This document shows positions 22,505 through 33,790 of a DNA stretch of 64,000 nt, piece by piece (position 1 is the first letter of the stretch; the number at the start of each line of letters is the position of its first letter). Source of the DNA: Cryptomeria japonica. Taxonomy: Eukaryota; Streptophyta; Pinopsida; Cupressales; Cupressaceae. Under the pieces are notes generated by a model, which had not been told where the DNA came from, ran no database searches, and was given only the letters and a program-made list of their open reading frames with translations. The stretch is from positions 41,779,140-41,843,139 of the forward strand of contig NC_081411.1 in NCBI RefSeq assembly GCF_030272615.1, in the 5' to 3' direction. Made by a program: the position numbers and the translations under genes.

Positions 22505-24923
22505 GGGGAAATTTCAAACACTTATGTATAGGAGAAGCAATAGCCTTCATGGAAGATAGCCAAGGATAGCCAAGCTTCACACGAAATTGTTCAGAAGATG
22601 GAATAATAGCAAAGTTCACATCAAGGGATTTATTATGGACCTCAATAGGCAATGTAATAGAACCAATTGCAGGAGAAGAAAATGCATCAAATAATTTCAC
22701 AACCACATCTGTTTTGTCATAGATCACTTGATTCAATTGCAAAGTAAAAAGAAATTCCTCAGTAATAATATTAACCATGCACAAAGGATCAATAAGCACT
22801 CCATGGCAAGGTGTATTCTTGACTTTTGCAACTATGTATAAAGGACCAACAGGTGCTCTAATGGTTTCACTAGAATCAAATGTGATGGAAGGTTCTTTAG
22901 GGATGTCTTGCTGCTCTACAAAGTTAATCACATTCTGAGTTATAGACACAAGACCATCAGATGAGAGAGAGGAATCATTAGCCTCAATCGCATTAGAGGT
23001 ATGAGAAGTATGAGAAGGTAATGGATTAGTAAAAATCTGAAGATTTTGGTTAGGAGGAGCTACAGATGTGTTGCCTTTATCATTTACTCTAGAAACAGAA
23101 ATAGTATTATTATCAATCAAATCCTGAATTTTACCCTTTAAAGAAAAACATTTTTCAGTATCATGACCAGGCTGACGATGAAAATGACAAAAAGCTTTAT
23201 GATCAAAATAAGGTGAAGTAATCTTTGCAGGATCAATTTGTCTTATAGGAGGAAGAGTAAGCACATTTTGTTCCAATAACTTATTCATAATACCATGCAA
23301 TGATTCATTCAAAGGAGTATACTTTCTTTCTTTCTTGAAAAATTTAGAAATAGGAGGCACACCTAATGCTGCATTCACATTGTTGTTGATGATGTTTTCA
23401 TTGAATTTGATGGAATCTCTGTTCGGTTTAATCTTCCCAAATGGTTGTTGACTGCTATCACCCTTATCACTCAGAGCCATAGGATGTGATTGTTCCATTT
23501 GACTCACAGTCAGTTGATAATTGTGAAGAGTGGCACACAACTGTTGGAAAGAAGTAAACTCAGAAAACAGGAGTTTGTCTCGAATATCTTTTTGCAAATT
23601 AGAAATAAAAATTCTTTGAATATCATTATCAGGCACTGGAAAAGAAATTTGAGCATACAAATGCTTATATCTACCAATGAAATCAGTCACTTTTTCTTTA
23701 ACACCTTGTTTACAATGCATTAAATCAATCAAAGTAACTTTAGGACTTATATTGTTTTGAAATTGTTGAATGAAAGTATTTGCAAGTTGTTCAAAAGAAG
23801 TAATGGAATAAGAAGGCAACGAGCAATACCATTGTAGGGCTTTGTCTCTTAATGTTCTAGTAAACAATTTCGCAAGCAACCTTGGGTCATAAGCAAAATC
23901 AGTACAAATTGTTTGAAAAGTCTTAACATGTGTTAAAGGATCACCTTTACCATTATAAAGCTCCAAATGCAGGATTTCAACATGTTTAGGAGGGATAGCT
24001 CAAACAATGTCAAGAGAAAGTGGGCTCGCAACATCAAATGTGGGCACACTAAACTTAGATTGATTCATAGAGGCAATTTGTTGCTGTAAAGAAGAGACAG
24101 TTTGTGCAAGATTGTTAATGGTCGCTTCAGTCGAAGAATTCATATTAGATGTGTTAGATTGAGATGGAGGTGTTATATTATTGAAAGAAGGTAAAGAGTA
24201 AGGTGGTGGGACTCTATGATAGTTAGTCATAGGAGATGATTGGACAGGAGGAACACTACAAGGAGGAATGGAATGGTTAAATAAATTGCCCCCTTGCGTC
24301 ATGTTCATTTGTGAAGATGTAATAGGAACACTCATTGAAGGAATGAACGAAGAAGTTGGATTAAATGAAGGAATAGGGTTAATTGAAGAAGAGGGATTGC
24401 CCCCATGACTGGTAATCACAGGAGGAATGTCTTGTATTGAAGTAGCCATGATGTTTGATGTAAAGGTAGGTATACTAGCAATAGGAGTGGTCAAAGGAAT
24501 AGAATGATTGACTTGTGTAGGAGGTTGTGTATAACCTAAAGTTTCAGCACAACTCTTCATAGGCAGCACATTCAAATTCACAATGTGTGAAATACCATGC
24601 AAGATATCAATTCCATTCTTATCACTTTGAAGCATACGTTTTAGACCCTCAATTAAAGGAAGAGCTTGACTATCGGGATACTCATGAGACATCCATTGGT
24701 GAAAATCGTCAAATTGGTTATCCAATTTCGAAAGTTGTTCAACGGAAACTTCATGGGGAGCTTCTTCATCATTAGGAGGATTAGAGGAATTTCCCATGTC
24801 CTCGTTAAAAAGGTTATTCAGATTAGGTTCCATCTCTTCGGTAATTAAACCTCGGAAAGACTTAATTCTACGGCTTCGTCTAACGGGAATAGTGTAAGTA
24901 GGGCTTGTTGTTGTAAAACTCAT
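21471..24923 (-). pseudogene. Gag-protease polyprotein with proline-rich C-terminus (nested Ty3-type element)
   Basis: ATG at 24923 (MSFTTTS). An N-terminal Ser/Pro/Asn-rich region (24923-24003) is followed by a TGA, then a Retrotrans_gag-like domain (YNGKGDPLTHVKTFQ at about 23958 and RTLRDKALQWYCSLP), a knuckle-like CHFHRQPGHDTEKC (about 23166-23207) and a retropepsin-like segment in which the catalytic D-S/T-G is replaced (GVLIDPLCMVNII, about 22790). A TGA at 22392-22394 precedes the proline-rich and acidic C-terminal parts, with a further TGA near 21935. No pol follows. The Gag and C-x2-H-x4-H-x4-C knuckle style fits the Tat branch of Ty3. Confidence 0.85.
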
Positions 24924-26080
24924 GCACTAGAGAGAGAGAAAAAATTTTGATTTTAGAGGTAACAATTTTCAGTAAAACCAGCCAATCTTCCAGATTTAAG
25001 CTGTTAAATGCAATCACGACAGTCTCCCGAAATTTTGAAAAAAATGTTCGGGACCATGGCGCTCGGAGTGCAACACGGTCCTTACAACTTTTTTCGAAAT
25101 TTGCAGGGATGAAAGGTATGATGATTTTAGAGCTAATCTGAAAAAATTGAGGGATTTTACGATCTGTAGATAGGCCAAATTAAAGTTGCAATCTCAAAAT
25201 TGAACCCTATCAAGATTGTCGAAAAATGCAAAATTTTGAATTTTGAAAAAGAGAGGGAAACTGAAATTTTGAATTTTATGATTTTAGAGGGAATGTCAAA
25301 AGCAATGCAAATTTTGAAATTTAAAAATTGACTCAATTTCACACTAAATTCAATTTTGAAAGCGGAAATCAAGGTTGTTGTAATTAAGCACTTAATTTCA
25401 AAAGTCACAAATTGCAAGAATTTGAATAAAGCACTGAAATTTCGAATGAATGCAAACACAATTTTCAGATTTAGGACAGTAAGAATACAATTTTGATACA
25501 AAATTTCAATTTCGATGATTTTTGAATGATTAGGAACCTTAATCCAAGCAATCACAAGACCAACTTTGACTGTAATTTTGAAAGTGTTATAATTGATAGA
25601 ATCAGCCAAAATTTTGGATTTTAGCAGGAAAATACAGCAAGATCTCGCTCCCGAAATTTTGGAAAAAATGTCGGGGACGATGGCGCTCGGAGTGCAACAC
25701 GGTCCTCGCAACTTTTTTCCAAATTTTCAGGGATGAAAGATATTGTGATTTTATTGCGGAATCCAAAGTTACAGCTGATTTGGAGATGTTTTGATCGGTC
25801 AAATTGTCGGACAAAGGTTGAATCAAGAGGATTTCAAAAATTAGGGTTTTGACACTTAACCACTTAATTTTTAAAATTAAAGTACAAATATGAATTGATA
25901 ATTTGTAATAGAAGGGCAGATCTGAAACAAGCATTAACAATTAAGTATTTCACAAGTTCAATTTTCAAAAAGAAAATTTAGGGTTTTTATGCAATTAACC
26001 TCTAAAATTTTGCAAAAGATCAAACATGGAAATGTAATCAAGGAATCAATTTTCAGATCTAACCATGAATAATCAAAAAG
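24924..26080 (-). other. 5' leader of the nested element with two large imperfect hairpins
   Basis: This region between primer site and gag has no supported ORF. Two related segments, about 25027-25113 and 25637-25725, each contain an imperfect inverted repeat: CCCGAAATTTTG...GGGAC on the left, a GGCGCTCGGAGTGC centre, and GGTCCT...TTTTTT...AAATTT..CAGGG on the right. The same theme occurs in the LTRs (about 18560-18610). Frames such as 25157-25711 (minus) look like chance open stretches. Confidence 0.55.
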
Positions 26081-26102
26081 GATGTTCACGTCGGGTTCAC
26101 CA
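26081..26102 (-). promoter_or_regulatory. Putative primer-binding site of the nested element
   Basis: Read on the minus strand, TTT after the 5' LTR is followed by TGGTGAACCCGACGTGAAC. Position and TGG start fit a primer-binding site, and nearly the same sequence follows the LTR ending at 11366. The matching tRNA is not known to me. Confidence 0.65.
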
Positions 26103-26105
26103 AAA

Positions 26106-27338
26106 TGTAAAGCGGAAAATCGCGATCGAACCCTAGTTGGTCTCCCCTCTTCCAACTCCGAGGAGAGAGAAGGGAGGTTCGCTAGGATTCGATGGTTTTC
26201 ACTTAGGGGAGAGACTTTACATTCAAAAGAGGGGTTGAAACTCATAAGATCCAATCCCACACAATGTAAGATTGGATGCTAGATGAATTTCAAGGGTTAG
26301 GAAAGCAAGGCTACCCTCTTTTGTAAAGAATGTTGTTAAGGAAATTAAGCTAGGAATGCATAGAAAGTCATAAAGATTCGCTTATAAACTGAGTTTGGGT
26401 TATAGGATGAAGCTGCGGACCTGGAATTAGTAGTAGAATGTCGATACGGCGCTGTCCTGCAAATTTGAGCAAAAGTTGTTGGGACGATGGCGCCCGGCGC
26501 CATGGTCCTCCAAAAAATCCACGAAACGAAGTGGGATCTGTTCGTCTCTGCACAAGGATTCCAGATCTTCAATCTCAGCCGCGTACCTGCAACCTACACA
26601 CAGAAAAGCGAAGACGATTGGGGGGTTAGGGATTAGGGGTTTGCCTTTAGGTCAAACCCCGGTTTTGGAATTAACCAAGAAATGAGCAAGTGCTGTAAAT
26701 GTAAATGACTGTAATGTAAAACAAGTACTAATACCTTGTTCTAAGGATGTTTGTATTCTTATGTACGAAGGTTTAGATGTTGTTGTTTGTTGTATGTTGT
26801 AGTAGCATGTAGTAAGTGATCTCCTCTTCAATGGTTGAATCCTTGACTTGAATGCAACACTTAGCCTTGAATGGAGACTTGAAATGATCAATTGCTTGAA
26901 TGCTTGAATGCTTGAGTATAGTTTCCACGTTTTTTCTGTCATGTATGTGTTATCCCAAATGAGAGAGGAAAATGTAGTTTTATACTTGTCAATTAGGGCT
27001 GATAGACTGATTTTCCCGACCTTAGGCCGACCAGGAAATATAATTTCCAAATTGCAAACAAAAAGACCCGCAATCTCCTTAGGAGACCGGGCCCAAAATA
27101 GGACCCAGGGACCAGGGTGCTGGGCGCCATGGTCCTTGAGGACCAGGGCGCTGGGCGCTCTGGTCCCACCTCCGGGACAGCGGGGTGCAAAGGAGGTTCA
27201 GGCCAGGGTGCTTGAAAAATGCAGTTTTTGGTGTCGTGAGCAAGTTTTGGGGTCTCCATTCAGGTTGCGTGTTGCGTCGCCATCGTGAAGACCGAAATGC
27301 AGTCGAAATTGCAAGTGTCGCAATTTTAGGACGCTACA
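26106..27338 (-). repeat. 5' LTR of the nested Ty3-type element
   Basis: Plus-strand ends are TGTAAAGCGG and GACGCTACA, 1233 bp. It contains a near-perfect hairpin at 26482-26508 (GGACGATGGCGCC, one base, GGCGCCATGGTCC; a single mismatched pair). The TATA box seen in the sister LTRs has changed here to TATAAAA on the minus strand (near 26978-26984). Confidence 0.93.
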
Positions 27339-27343
27339 GCTAG

Positions 27344-27693
27344 AAAAACCTACACCGGTAGATACCCAGGAGAAGGAATCACTTGCCCACTTACTCATTG
27401 GAATTGCATCGGTATCAGATACTTTCAAATTAGGCTAGGACACATATCTTCAGCTGCTACAAAAGGCAAACCCAGAAATTCTGAAGATGACCAGGCTCGA
27501 GTAATTCTAACAGTATTCTATTTGTTCTTTATTCTTTCACTAGTCTTTGGCATTAATATCAAAGGGGGAGTATGTACATATTTGAAAAATATCAGGGAAT
27601 ATGTTATCAGATGAAGTATGTTGCTCAGGGGAGCACACCGGCAGGGAATCCATTTTTCACATGAGTGTTGCCATCAATGCCAAAGGGGGAGAT
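27344..27693 (+). pseudogene. C-terminal end of the unknown ORF of copy 1, then 3' region and polypurine tract
   Basis: Reading resumes directly after the nested element (KPTPVDTQEKESLAHLLIG) and ends at the TAG at 27435-27437; it joins the frame that stops at 18209 once one GCTAG is removed. Downstream are two copies of the phrase 'ATCAATGCCAAAGGGGGAG' or similar (near 27551-27569 and 27674-27692). The second is the polypurine tract (AAAGGGGGAGAT) abutting the 3' LTR. Confidence 0.7.
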
Positions 27694-28629
27694 TGTTGGC
27701 AATTGACACTCATTGGATTCTTTTTGTTGTCATTGATGGAAACAAGATAAGATAGAAGGCAACATGATGTAATGGAAGTTACAAACCAACATTAGGAAGC
27801 ATATACCGACAGATACCAGCATTGGAAGCATTTAGGGCTACATCGGCACTGACACTAGCATCAATACTTCAAGGAAGCTGATATCAAAGGAAGACTTATT
27901 TTAGTAAATCATTTTGTAATTATTTTCGAGGCTGACATTGAATATATTTTGTAAATACATTGTAAGCTGACATAAGGCATATCTTATGTAATAGGTATAT
28001 AAGTCAGTCTGCTAGGTCAATTTTGAAATAAGGGATGTGAATCAGATGATGATATACTAGGCAAATTAGTATAGCAGAACTATGATGCAAATTATGTGTA
28101 TGGAGATCATTTTTGTATGCGAACATTATATCATGCAAGGATCTTTAGATGGTTAGGAAAGTACTCTTGGCGGAGAAGTAATATCGGTAACTGTTCAGGA
28201 TTGTAAATCGGTACAGACCAAGAACCAAAACCAAAACTCTATGTAGCATAGAAGATGCATTCCTAAGTTCATTTTTAGTAATTTACTTTGGTAGAAAGCT
28301 TGTAGTCAGTGAGACTCTTTAGTGATGAGCAATATGCTCTAGGCAATGTGCCTTCCTACAAGTGGAGGCCCCTGTTTTATGTAATATCTTTTTATATGGC
28401 CAGTGAACTGATATTGTGGGTCACAAATCCCACCATGGTTTTTCCTCATTGAGGTTTTCCATGTATAAATTCTATGTTATGGTGTTCATTTATGTGGATA
28501 TTTTATTTGCTTCTTTTTATATGATTATTTGTTTACCGGTACATACTTGCATGGTGTAGAAAGTTAAAAAATGTTCATTCAGGTAGAACACTGATTCACC
28601 CCCCCTCTCAGTGATCTTAGATCCCAACA
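27694..28629 (+). repeat. 3' LTR of the four-CCHC element copy 1
   Basis: It matches 12675-13607 end to end, TGTTGGCAATTGACACTC to AGATCCCAACA. The TATATAAG box (27996-28003) and the C-run box (near 28592) are preserved. The following TTAGC pairs with TCAGC at 12670-12674 as an aged TSD. Confidence 0.92.
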
Positions 28630-28634
28630 TTAGC

Positions 28635-29100
28635 AGCCACTTGTGACAAGAAAACCTATCATGGCACCCTGCGAGATCATACTGAGAAAAATCACCCCTG
28701 AAGTTATTTGTACCATATCGTGGCAACCCCTACACCTGCCCAACAAGAAAATCATGATACAAATCACAACCTGATTCATGAACTATCATGGAGGACATGT
28801 GACAGCTCGGGGGAGAACCAAAAATGAGCACAGAGAGATCATCTGATTGCACAACATGGAGGCACCAAGTGTCTTTACCTTTACATGATGGACGATGGGG
28901 CTGAAAGGAGTGCCATGCCATAAAAACCAAGCCACACAACAACTCCACGTTCTCCCAAAGTCTGAACAAGAAAAGTGAGCAATCAAAAGCAACGTCGAAA
29001 TGCCACTTGGCTCGTGCATTTTGTATGGGGGGGATAGCTGGAAAATCAAAAGAAATGGGTGTCACTCGATCAAAATGATGCCTACAAGTACAGATGACTC
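28635..29100 (-). other. Region downstream of the unknown minus-strand ORF
   Basis: A 111-codon minus frame (28730-29065) with many hydrophobic and cysteine residues is present, but it resembles nothing I know. It may be the eroded end of the long minus-strand ORF to its right. No domain can be named. Confidence 0.3.
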
Positions 29101-29109
29101 TGAAATAAT

Positions 29110-32100
29110 GTTAACATTTCTTGGCAACTAAATAGGGAATTCTACCTGTGGAATGCTAAAACCCAAAAATTGTTGGTTCAAAGACCAGACTTCGTGTCAG
29201 AACAAGGTGGAGCAGATCAAAGACCTACTACAACAGAAACCATTCATCCTTGGAAGGCAACACTTGTGCTTCCAGATTCTGGTAGTGTTGATCTAAACAC
29301 ATTATCTCATCAAATGGAAAGCTTACCGGTTCATCATGAACCAACTTGAGGATCGTGTAGAGCTAGGCCAAGGGATGCAAGAGATGCTCGACCTCTTCTG
29401 TTGAAATGGGATTGTTTAGGTGCTATAGGAAGGTCTTATCTTGCTACAACTGCTCAACCTAGTTTAACACTTGCTCAATTCTTAATATAGAACCATCTCC
29501 GGGAAATAGAGAAGGCAAACCCAATCAAGCAAACCTCTCTATGCACTGCTTGATATCTAGAACTAAAATATGTAATGGCTTAAGTGTCGCTGATACATGC
29601 ATAATCACTCTGTGCTGGTTGATGATGACATTGGTCTTCTTGATCAATTGCATGCGGTCTATAATCCCTTTCTCTCTTAACTCTTCATCTTGAGCCGCAT
29701 ACAGTATTTGGATTAAATTCTGGGCCACGAGGAGCTTGGGACCAATAACAAGCATAGAGTTGTTAATGAGTGCACCCACCTCAACATAGAGGAATTTCAC
29801 TTGTCTGAGAAATCTCAGCACATGTTGCAGTGATGGGCTATACTCCTTAATTATTTCCCAATGGGAAACATATACCTCCAACAAAATCGGAGAAAAATCT
29901 TGAGAGACCTCCACAGGGGGAGGAATACTTAACAACCGTGAGACTTCCTCATCCTTTGTTGTTATTTCATGTTGCAACTCCTTGCACTTGTCATGTTCAA
30001 GGACCACTTGACTCTCAAGAGTAAGGATTCTGGCACTTCCATCTTGTATAGTTTGTTGGAGTCATGACATATGATCTTGCCCTTGATGCAACAAACTTTC
30101 CATATCCAGAAATTTCCTCTCAGCTTTCTCCAGGCTACTCTCTTTTCCATGCAACTCTATTTCAAACTTTTCTTTTTCTTTCAAAAGCATGACCTATGCA
30201 TCACACAGTTGCCAAGCATACTCTTCTTTTAGGAGGATATCGTCACATAGTTGTGCATGCATTTGGGTGGCATCTCTGGAAGTTGCCTTTAGCCGCTGAA
30301 TTTCTTGGTCCTTCTTCTGCAATTATTTTAAGACCACATTTCTAGTTGCATCTTGGCCTTTCAACTGAGAACTCACATTGTTAAGGGTAGACTGCAACTT
30401 TTTTTTTTTGTAGTTAGCCTATTTCAATAATCCCTGCAAGCGGTTGATTTTAGCATTCCTAACTTTCTCTTTTTTTCTCTATTGGGCCAAAGATTCTCAG
30501 AGGTTTACATTCTCATCTTGCATTTTCTCTAGACGATGACTCTTTTTTATGAAATTTGAAGATATGACCTTCGAAGTTTCTTCCATCATTTCAACTTTGT
30601 CAGAAGTCATAGCATTTAGGAGGTTGACCCCAATAGCATGCAAAGTGTAATCATTGGGTCTCATTTGGGCTTCTGGCATGTCAACCTTGGGGAGCATGGT
30701 CGCAAAGAAAAGACTATCCTTCTCCTCGTTGAAGTGTGTCTGCAAGTGTGGATGGGCTAGCCTAGCACCATCTTTTTCCTTTCTTTTACCAGTCTTGCTA
30801 ATACGAGTAGTCTTGGAATAGGTAACCAGTTGTTCATTTGCATCTGGGTTGGCAATAGCTTGGCCTACAAATGTTGCACCAGGAGGGAATGCAAAGGGGA
30901 ATTGGGAAATAGGGCCACCAAAAGAGGTTAGAATAGGGCATGCAAGCGTGGTTGGAGAAAACAATGGGATGAAAGGAGAGGCTCCTGAAGAAAATGGATT
31001 AAAGGACTTTGCTCCAACATTTAGGGCAAGAGTGGGCTCTCCAAAACCAAGCCTACACAAGACAGTGGCTACTTTAGGCATATGCAAGGAAAATGTTGTA
31101 AGAATAGAATCGGTGGCAAGGAACAAAATGGAGACTTGCGGAAACGCTTCTTAAGGGTCAACCAATGCTCCAACGGGTGCTAATGTGAGGGCGGTGGGAA
31201 TCTAGGTATGCATAGATATGAAACGGGTAGCAGCAAAAGAAACAGCTTAAGCAAAGGGAAAAGGCAAAGAAGGGCATACCTGAACCATGGAAATCACTAA
31301 CCATTGTGGAACTGAGGGAACCTCTGGGTCTCAAGAAGATGAACTTTTCTTTGCACAACCCAGATATTGCTTCTTACTGGAAGGGGATTAAGGCGCCTGC
31401 TTCTGAGCTTGTCTCTTACCAGCTTGGGAATGGGGTCTTCGAATAGAATTGGCAAGAGGAAGAAGAATATGAGGCTCATTGTCTTGCTCTTCAATACTTA
31501 TAACCTCTATGTCTTGCCACTGGGCCACCTCAGGGGATGAGTATCCATGTGGGCATCTATTGCCTGTCTCTTCATCAAACTTGTTGTACTAGCGCCATTC
31601 AATCTCAAAATGCTTGTCCAAAGGAGCATTCCCAATGTTAGCCTTGGGCTGACTCATTTCTTGTCGGTAAATCGATAAATCCTCCCTCTTTTTCCTAGGC
31701 CACAAGTCTAACGTCATGGCCTCTAGCATACTCTAGGGGATGGGTTTTGCAGGATTGTACTTTTGCATGACAGAGTAAAAACTCAACCACAGGGGTCATT
31801 TTAGCACAAGAAAATCATTGAGACCCACATAGATATTTGGGTTGTCCACTTGTGGGTTAGTGCACCCTTCCCATGAGCTTTGTGGTTCATGTTTTACTGC
31901 ATTCTTTCTCCTATAAAGGTGCCCATCTGGGTCATAATGTATCATTAATCACTACTAAGTTGAGTTGCACCAGCTTAGATGTCAGGACATTTTTTGCAAT
32001 GTTTCTCCAAACAAGAGTGATGGGGCCAATAGCTTTGTGGCCTTCTGTAATGGAAGTATCATGATTCCCTGCCCCTATGACTCTTTCGATTCTCACCAAC

Positions 32101-33202
32101 TGCCATGAAATTTCAATGGCGAGGGTCCTCTCTATGAAATAGGTAGGTAGGAAGAAGAGCTCTTCTAAGAAACCATGTACTTGAATAAAGGAAAAATCAC
32201 TACCTAAGAACTAGTCACAAGGAGGGTGCTCATTGTACATCCAATTCATCTGAACTTGAGAAAAAAGGGCAAGTGGTTCATCGGAGATTGAACCAAGGTC
32301 TCTATGGGTGGGAGCTAAGAAACAATTAGAAAATTGATAGGTGTCATAAGAAGCCAACATAATGGGTGTCTAGGCTGACACTGGCATCTTGTTCCCTAAC
32401 TCATCATAGATAGCCAATCACATGTATTATCTAAAGAAAACTTTATTTTTATGTAGGAATAGGTGAACAAGGACTAAGACAAATTTGAAGCGCCAAAACT
32501 ACTGAAACTCAGTTAGTTGCTTTACCATTTCTTTGGCTATGAGGACAAAGAAGTCAAAATGAAAAGACCCTTTCTACTTCTGGTATTTGAATAGGAAGCC
32601 CATCATGGCAGCAATAATCTCCCAGTCATTTTCACGACTACATAACCATGCAAGAGTGGATGAAATATCTTTGAGGTCATTGTGTCTCAAGTCACTATAA
32701 GACAAAGGGAGTCTTGGGAGTCTAGTTGAAGGACTTCGATTGAGGGCATCATGATAGAATGAGACAACATCTCTTCTGGTGTTCCTATATTCCTCCATGA
32801 CAGCTTCGACGAACACCTCTATCCCTTCAAAATGGGGTCAAACCTATTGGCACACGCAGCCATGAACTCTGGACAGTGCAGAACCATGGGAACCACAAAT
32901 TCAGGGGTGCCATTATTCTAAAAGTTAGCTATCATGCATTACGACTCTACTCTATGATGAATCATCCTGCTGCATGCGACCTCTCTAAGGTTCTTGGGAT
33001 GCGTATTGTGATTGAGCTCAACAATACTCTTAAGAGAATCCACCATTACAGATGTGTTGTGGGTAGCCATCTTAGATTTGGCCTTAGTTCTCAGATATTC
33101 CATCTTGGGTAGAATGGCATGAGAATAATAAGAGAGTTCACCGAAAATATCCACCCATAATCTTTTCTGAATAGAACTTGAGGGAGTCGCTTCCATTTCC
33201 AT
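29110..33202 (-). pseudogene. Decayed long ORF of unknown function, coiled-coil centre
   Basis: A single reading direction on the minus strand can be followed, with many stops and some frame changes, from MEMEATPSS at 33202 to about 29110. Order: an N-terminal region with EFVVPMVLHCPEF (about 32890), a segment with LDSQDSLC or RLPRLPLSYSDL (about 32720), a Phe/Pro-rich region (31126-30800), a Lys/Glu/Leu-rich coiled coil (about 30560-29950, with heptad-like LESQVVLEHDKCKELQHEI) and a helical C-terminal part (IIKEYSPSLQHVLRFLRQV). I do not recognise the family. Length and setting suggest a transposon-borne ORF rather than a host gene. Confidence 0.45.
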
Positions 33203-33577
33203 TTTCTACAAGAGAACTTTTCTCTCTAACCCTTCAAAAGTTTTTGGGCACTTTAGGTTGCAAATGAGAAATAAGATGGATATCTAGTGACCTTATTTTA
33301 GTGCACTACATGCCTAGATCTTTGTGAAAGAAGATGTTTAATGACGAGCACTCATTTTCACATATGCCAATTCATTTTGCACTCATAACTAATCTTGAGG
33401 AGGATGAGCACCACCATCTATGTTTCCCAAGAGAAAACCCACTCAGTCCGCCGTTAATCAAAGCCACTTGAGACGATTTGCTTGTCAGGACGAATCTCCC
33501 CCTTAATGAAGAATATCAGCAGCCAACAGGGCTCGCACAAGTTAAAGTAGACCTATGGGGATTATGGTTTAAATGTG

Positions 33578-33790
33578 ATGTACCTATTCATACGCATGGT
33601 ATCTGAGGACATCCCCTCTTTCTTTGAGCTATTGGGCAGGACATTTGCCACCTTTGAACCAGACTTCGCCTACTTGTGCGAATTGATGAGGAATGACAGA
33701 TGCGTCAAAAATCAGGAGCACTGGTCTTTTTCATCAATTATCACTTGCAGTTGAGAATTCATTATAACTATGTCTTTTAAGACATATCTT
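33578..33790 (+). pseudogene. Unknown plus-strand ORF, part 1 (before the solo LTR)
   Basis: The frame opens after a stop at 33548-33550, with an ATG at 33578 and the segments EDIPSFFELLGRTFATFE and CELMRNDRCVKNQEHW. After one in-frame TGA it reaches TMSFKTYL, where the solo LTR enters. With the LTR and one ATCTT removed, the same frame continues at 34908, which is good evidence that this was one coding sequence. The function is unknown. Confidence 0.5.

Larger units (their letters stand above)
18205..27343 (-). mobile_element. Nested non-autonomous Ty3-type element, TSD GCTAG
   Basis: The element 18210-27338 has LTRs 18210-19444 and 26106-27338 and is flanked by perfect GCTAG copies (18205-18209 and 27339-27343). 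Its genes, primer site and polypurine tract lie on the minus strand, so the right LTR is the 5' LTR. The interior encodes a Gag/protease-like polyprotein but no integrase, reverse transcriptase or RNase H. By eye the two LTRs differ much less than those of the surrounding element, as expected for the younger insertion. It splits the unknown ORF of the outer element near its C-terminus. Confidence 0.93.
12675..28629 (+). mobile_element. Non-autonomous LTR retrotransposon, four-CCHC family, copy 1
   Basis: Two LTRs (12675-13607 and 27694-28629), a tRNA-iMet-type primer site, a polypurine tract and two decayed ORFs define the element. Flanks are TCAGC and TTAGC, a 5-bp TSD with one mismatch. No protease, integrase, reverse transcriptase or RNase H can be seen, so it would need enzymes in trans. 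About 9.1 kb of the 15.96-kb span is a later insertion (18210-27338 plus TSD), leaving an original element of roughly 6.8 kb, close to the 6648 bp of its minus-strand relative at 50028-56675. Confidence 0.85.

Noticed and set aside
25157-25940. Minus-strand ORFs of 184 and 112 codons
   Set aside because: They lie in the AT-rich leader between the primer site and gag of the nested element. Phe/Ile/Lys-rich composition and overlap with hairpin repeats indicate chance open frames.
26345-27428. Several 60-130-codon ORFs on both strands
   Set aside because: They fall within the LTR and recur at 18449-19365 and 35735-37079 simply because the LTR is repeated; none shows a domain.
30849-31154. 101-codon plus-strand ORF
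   Set aside because: It is the mirror of a longer minus-strand coding-like region (31126-30497) and has no independent feature.
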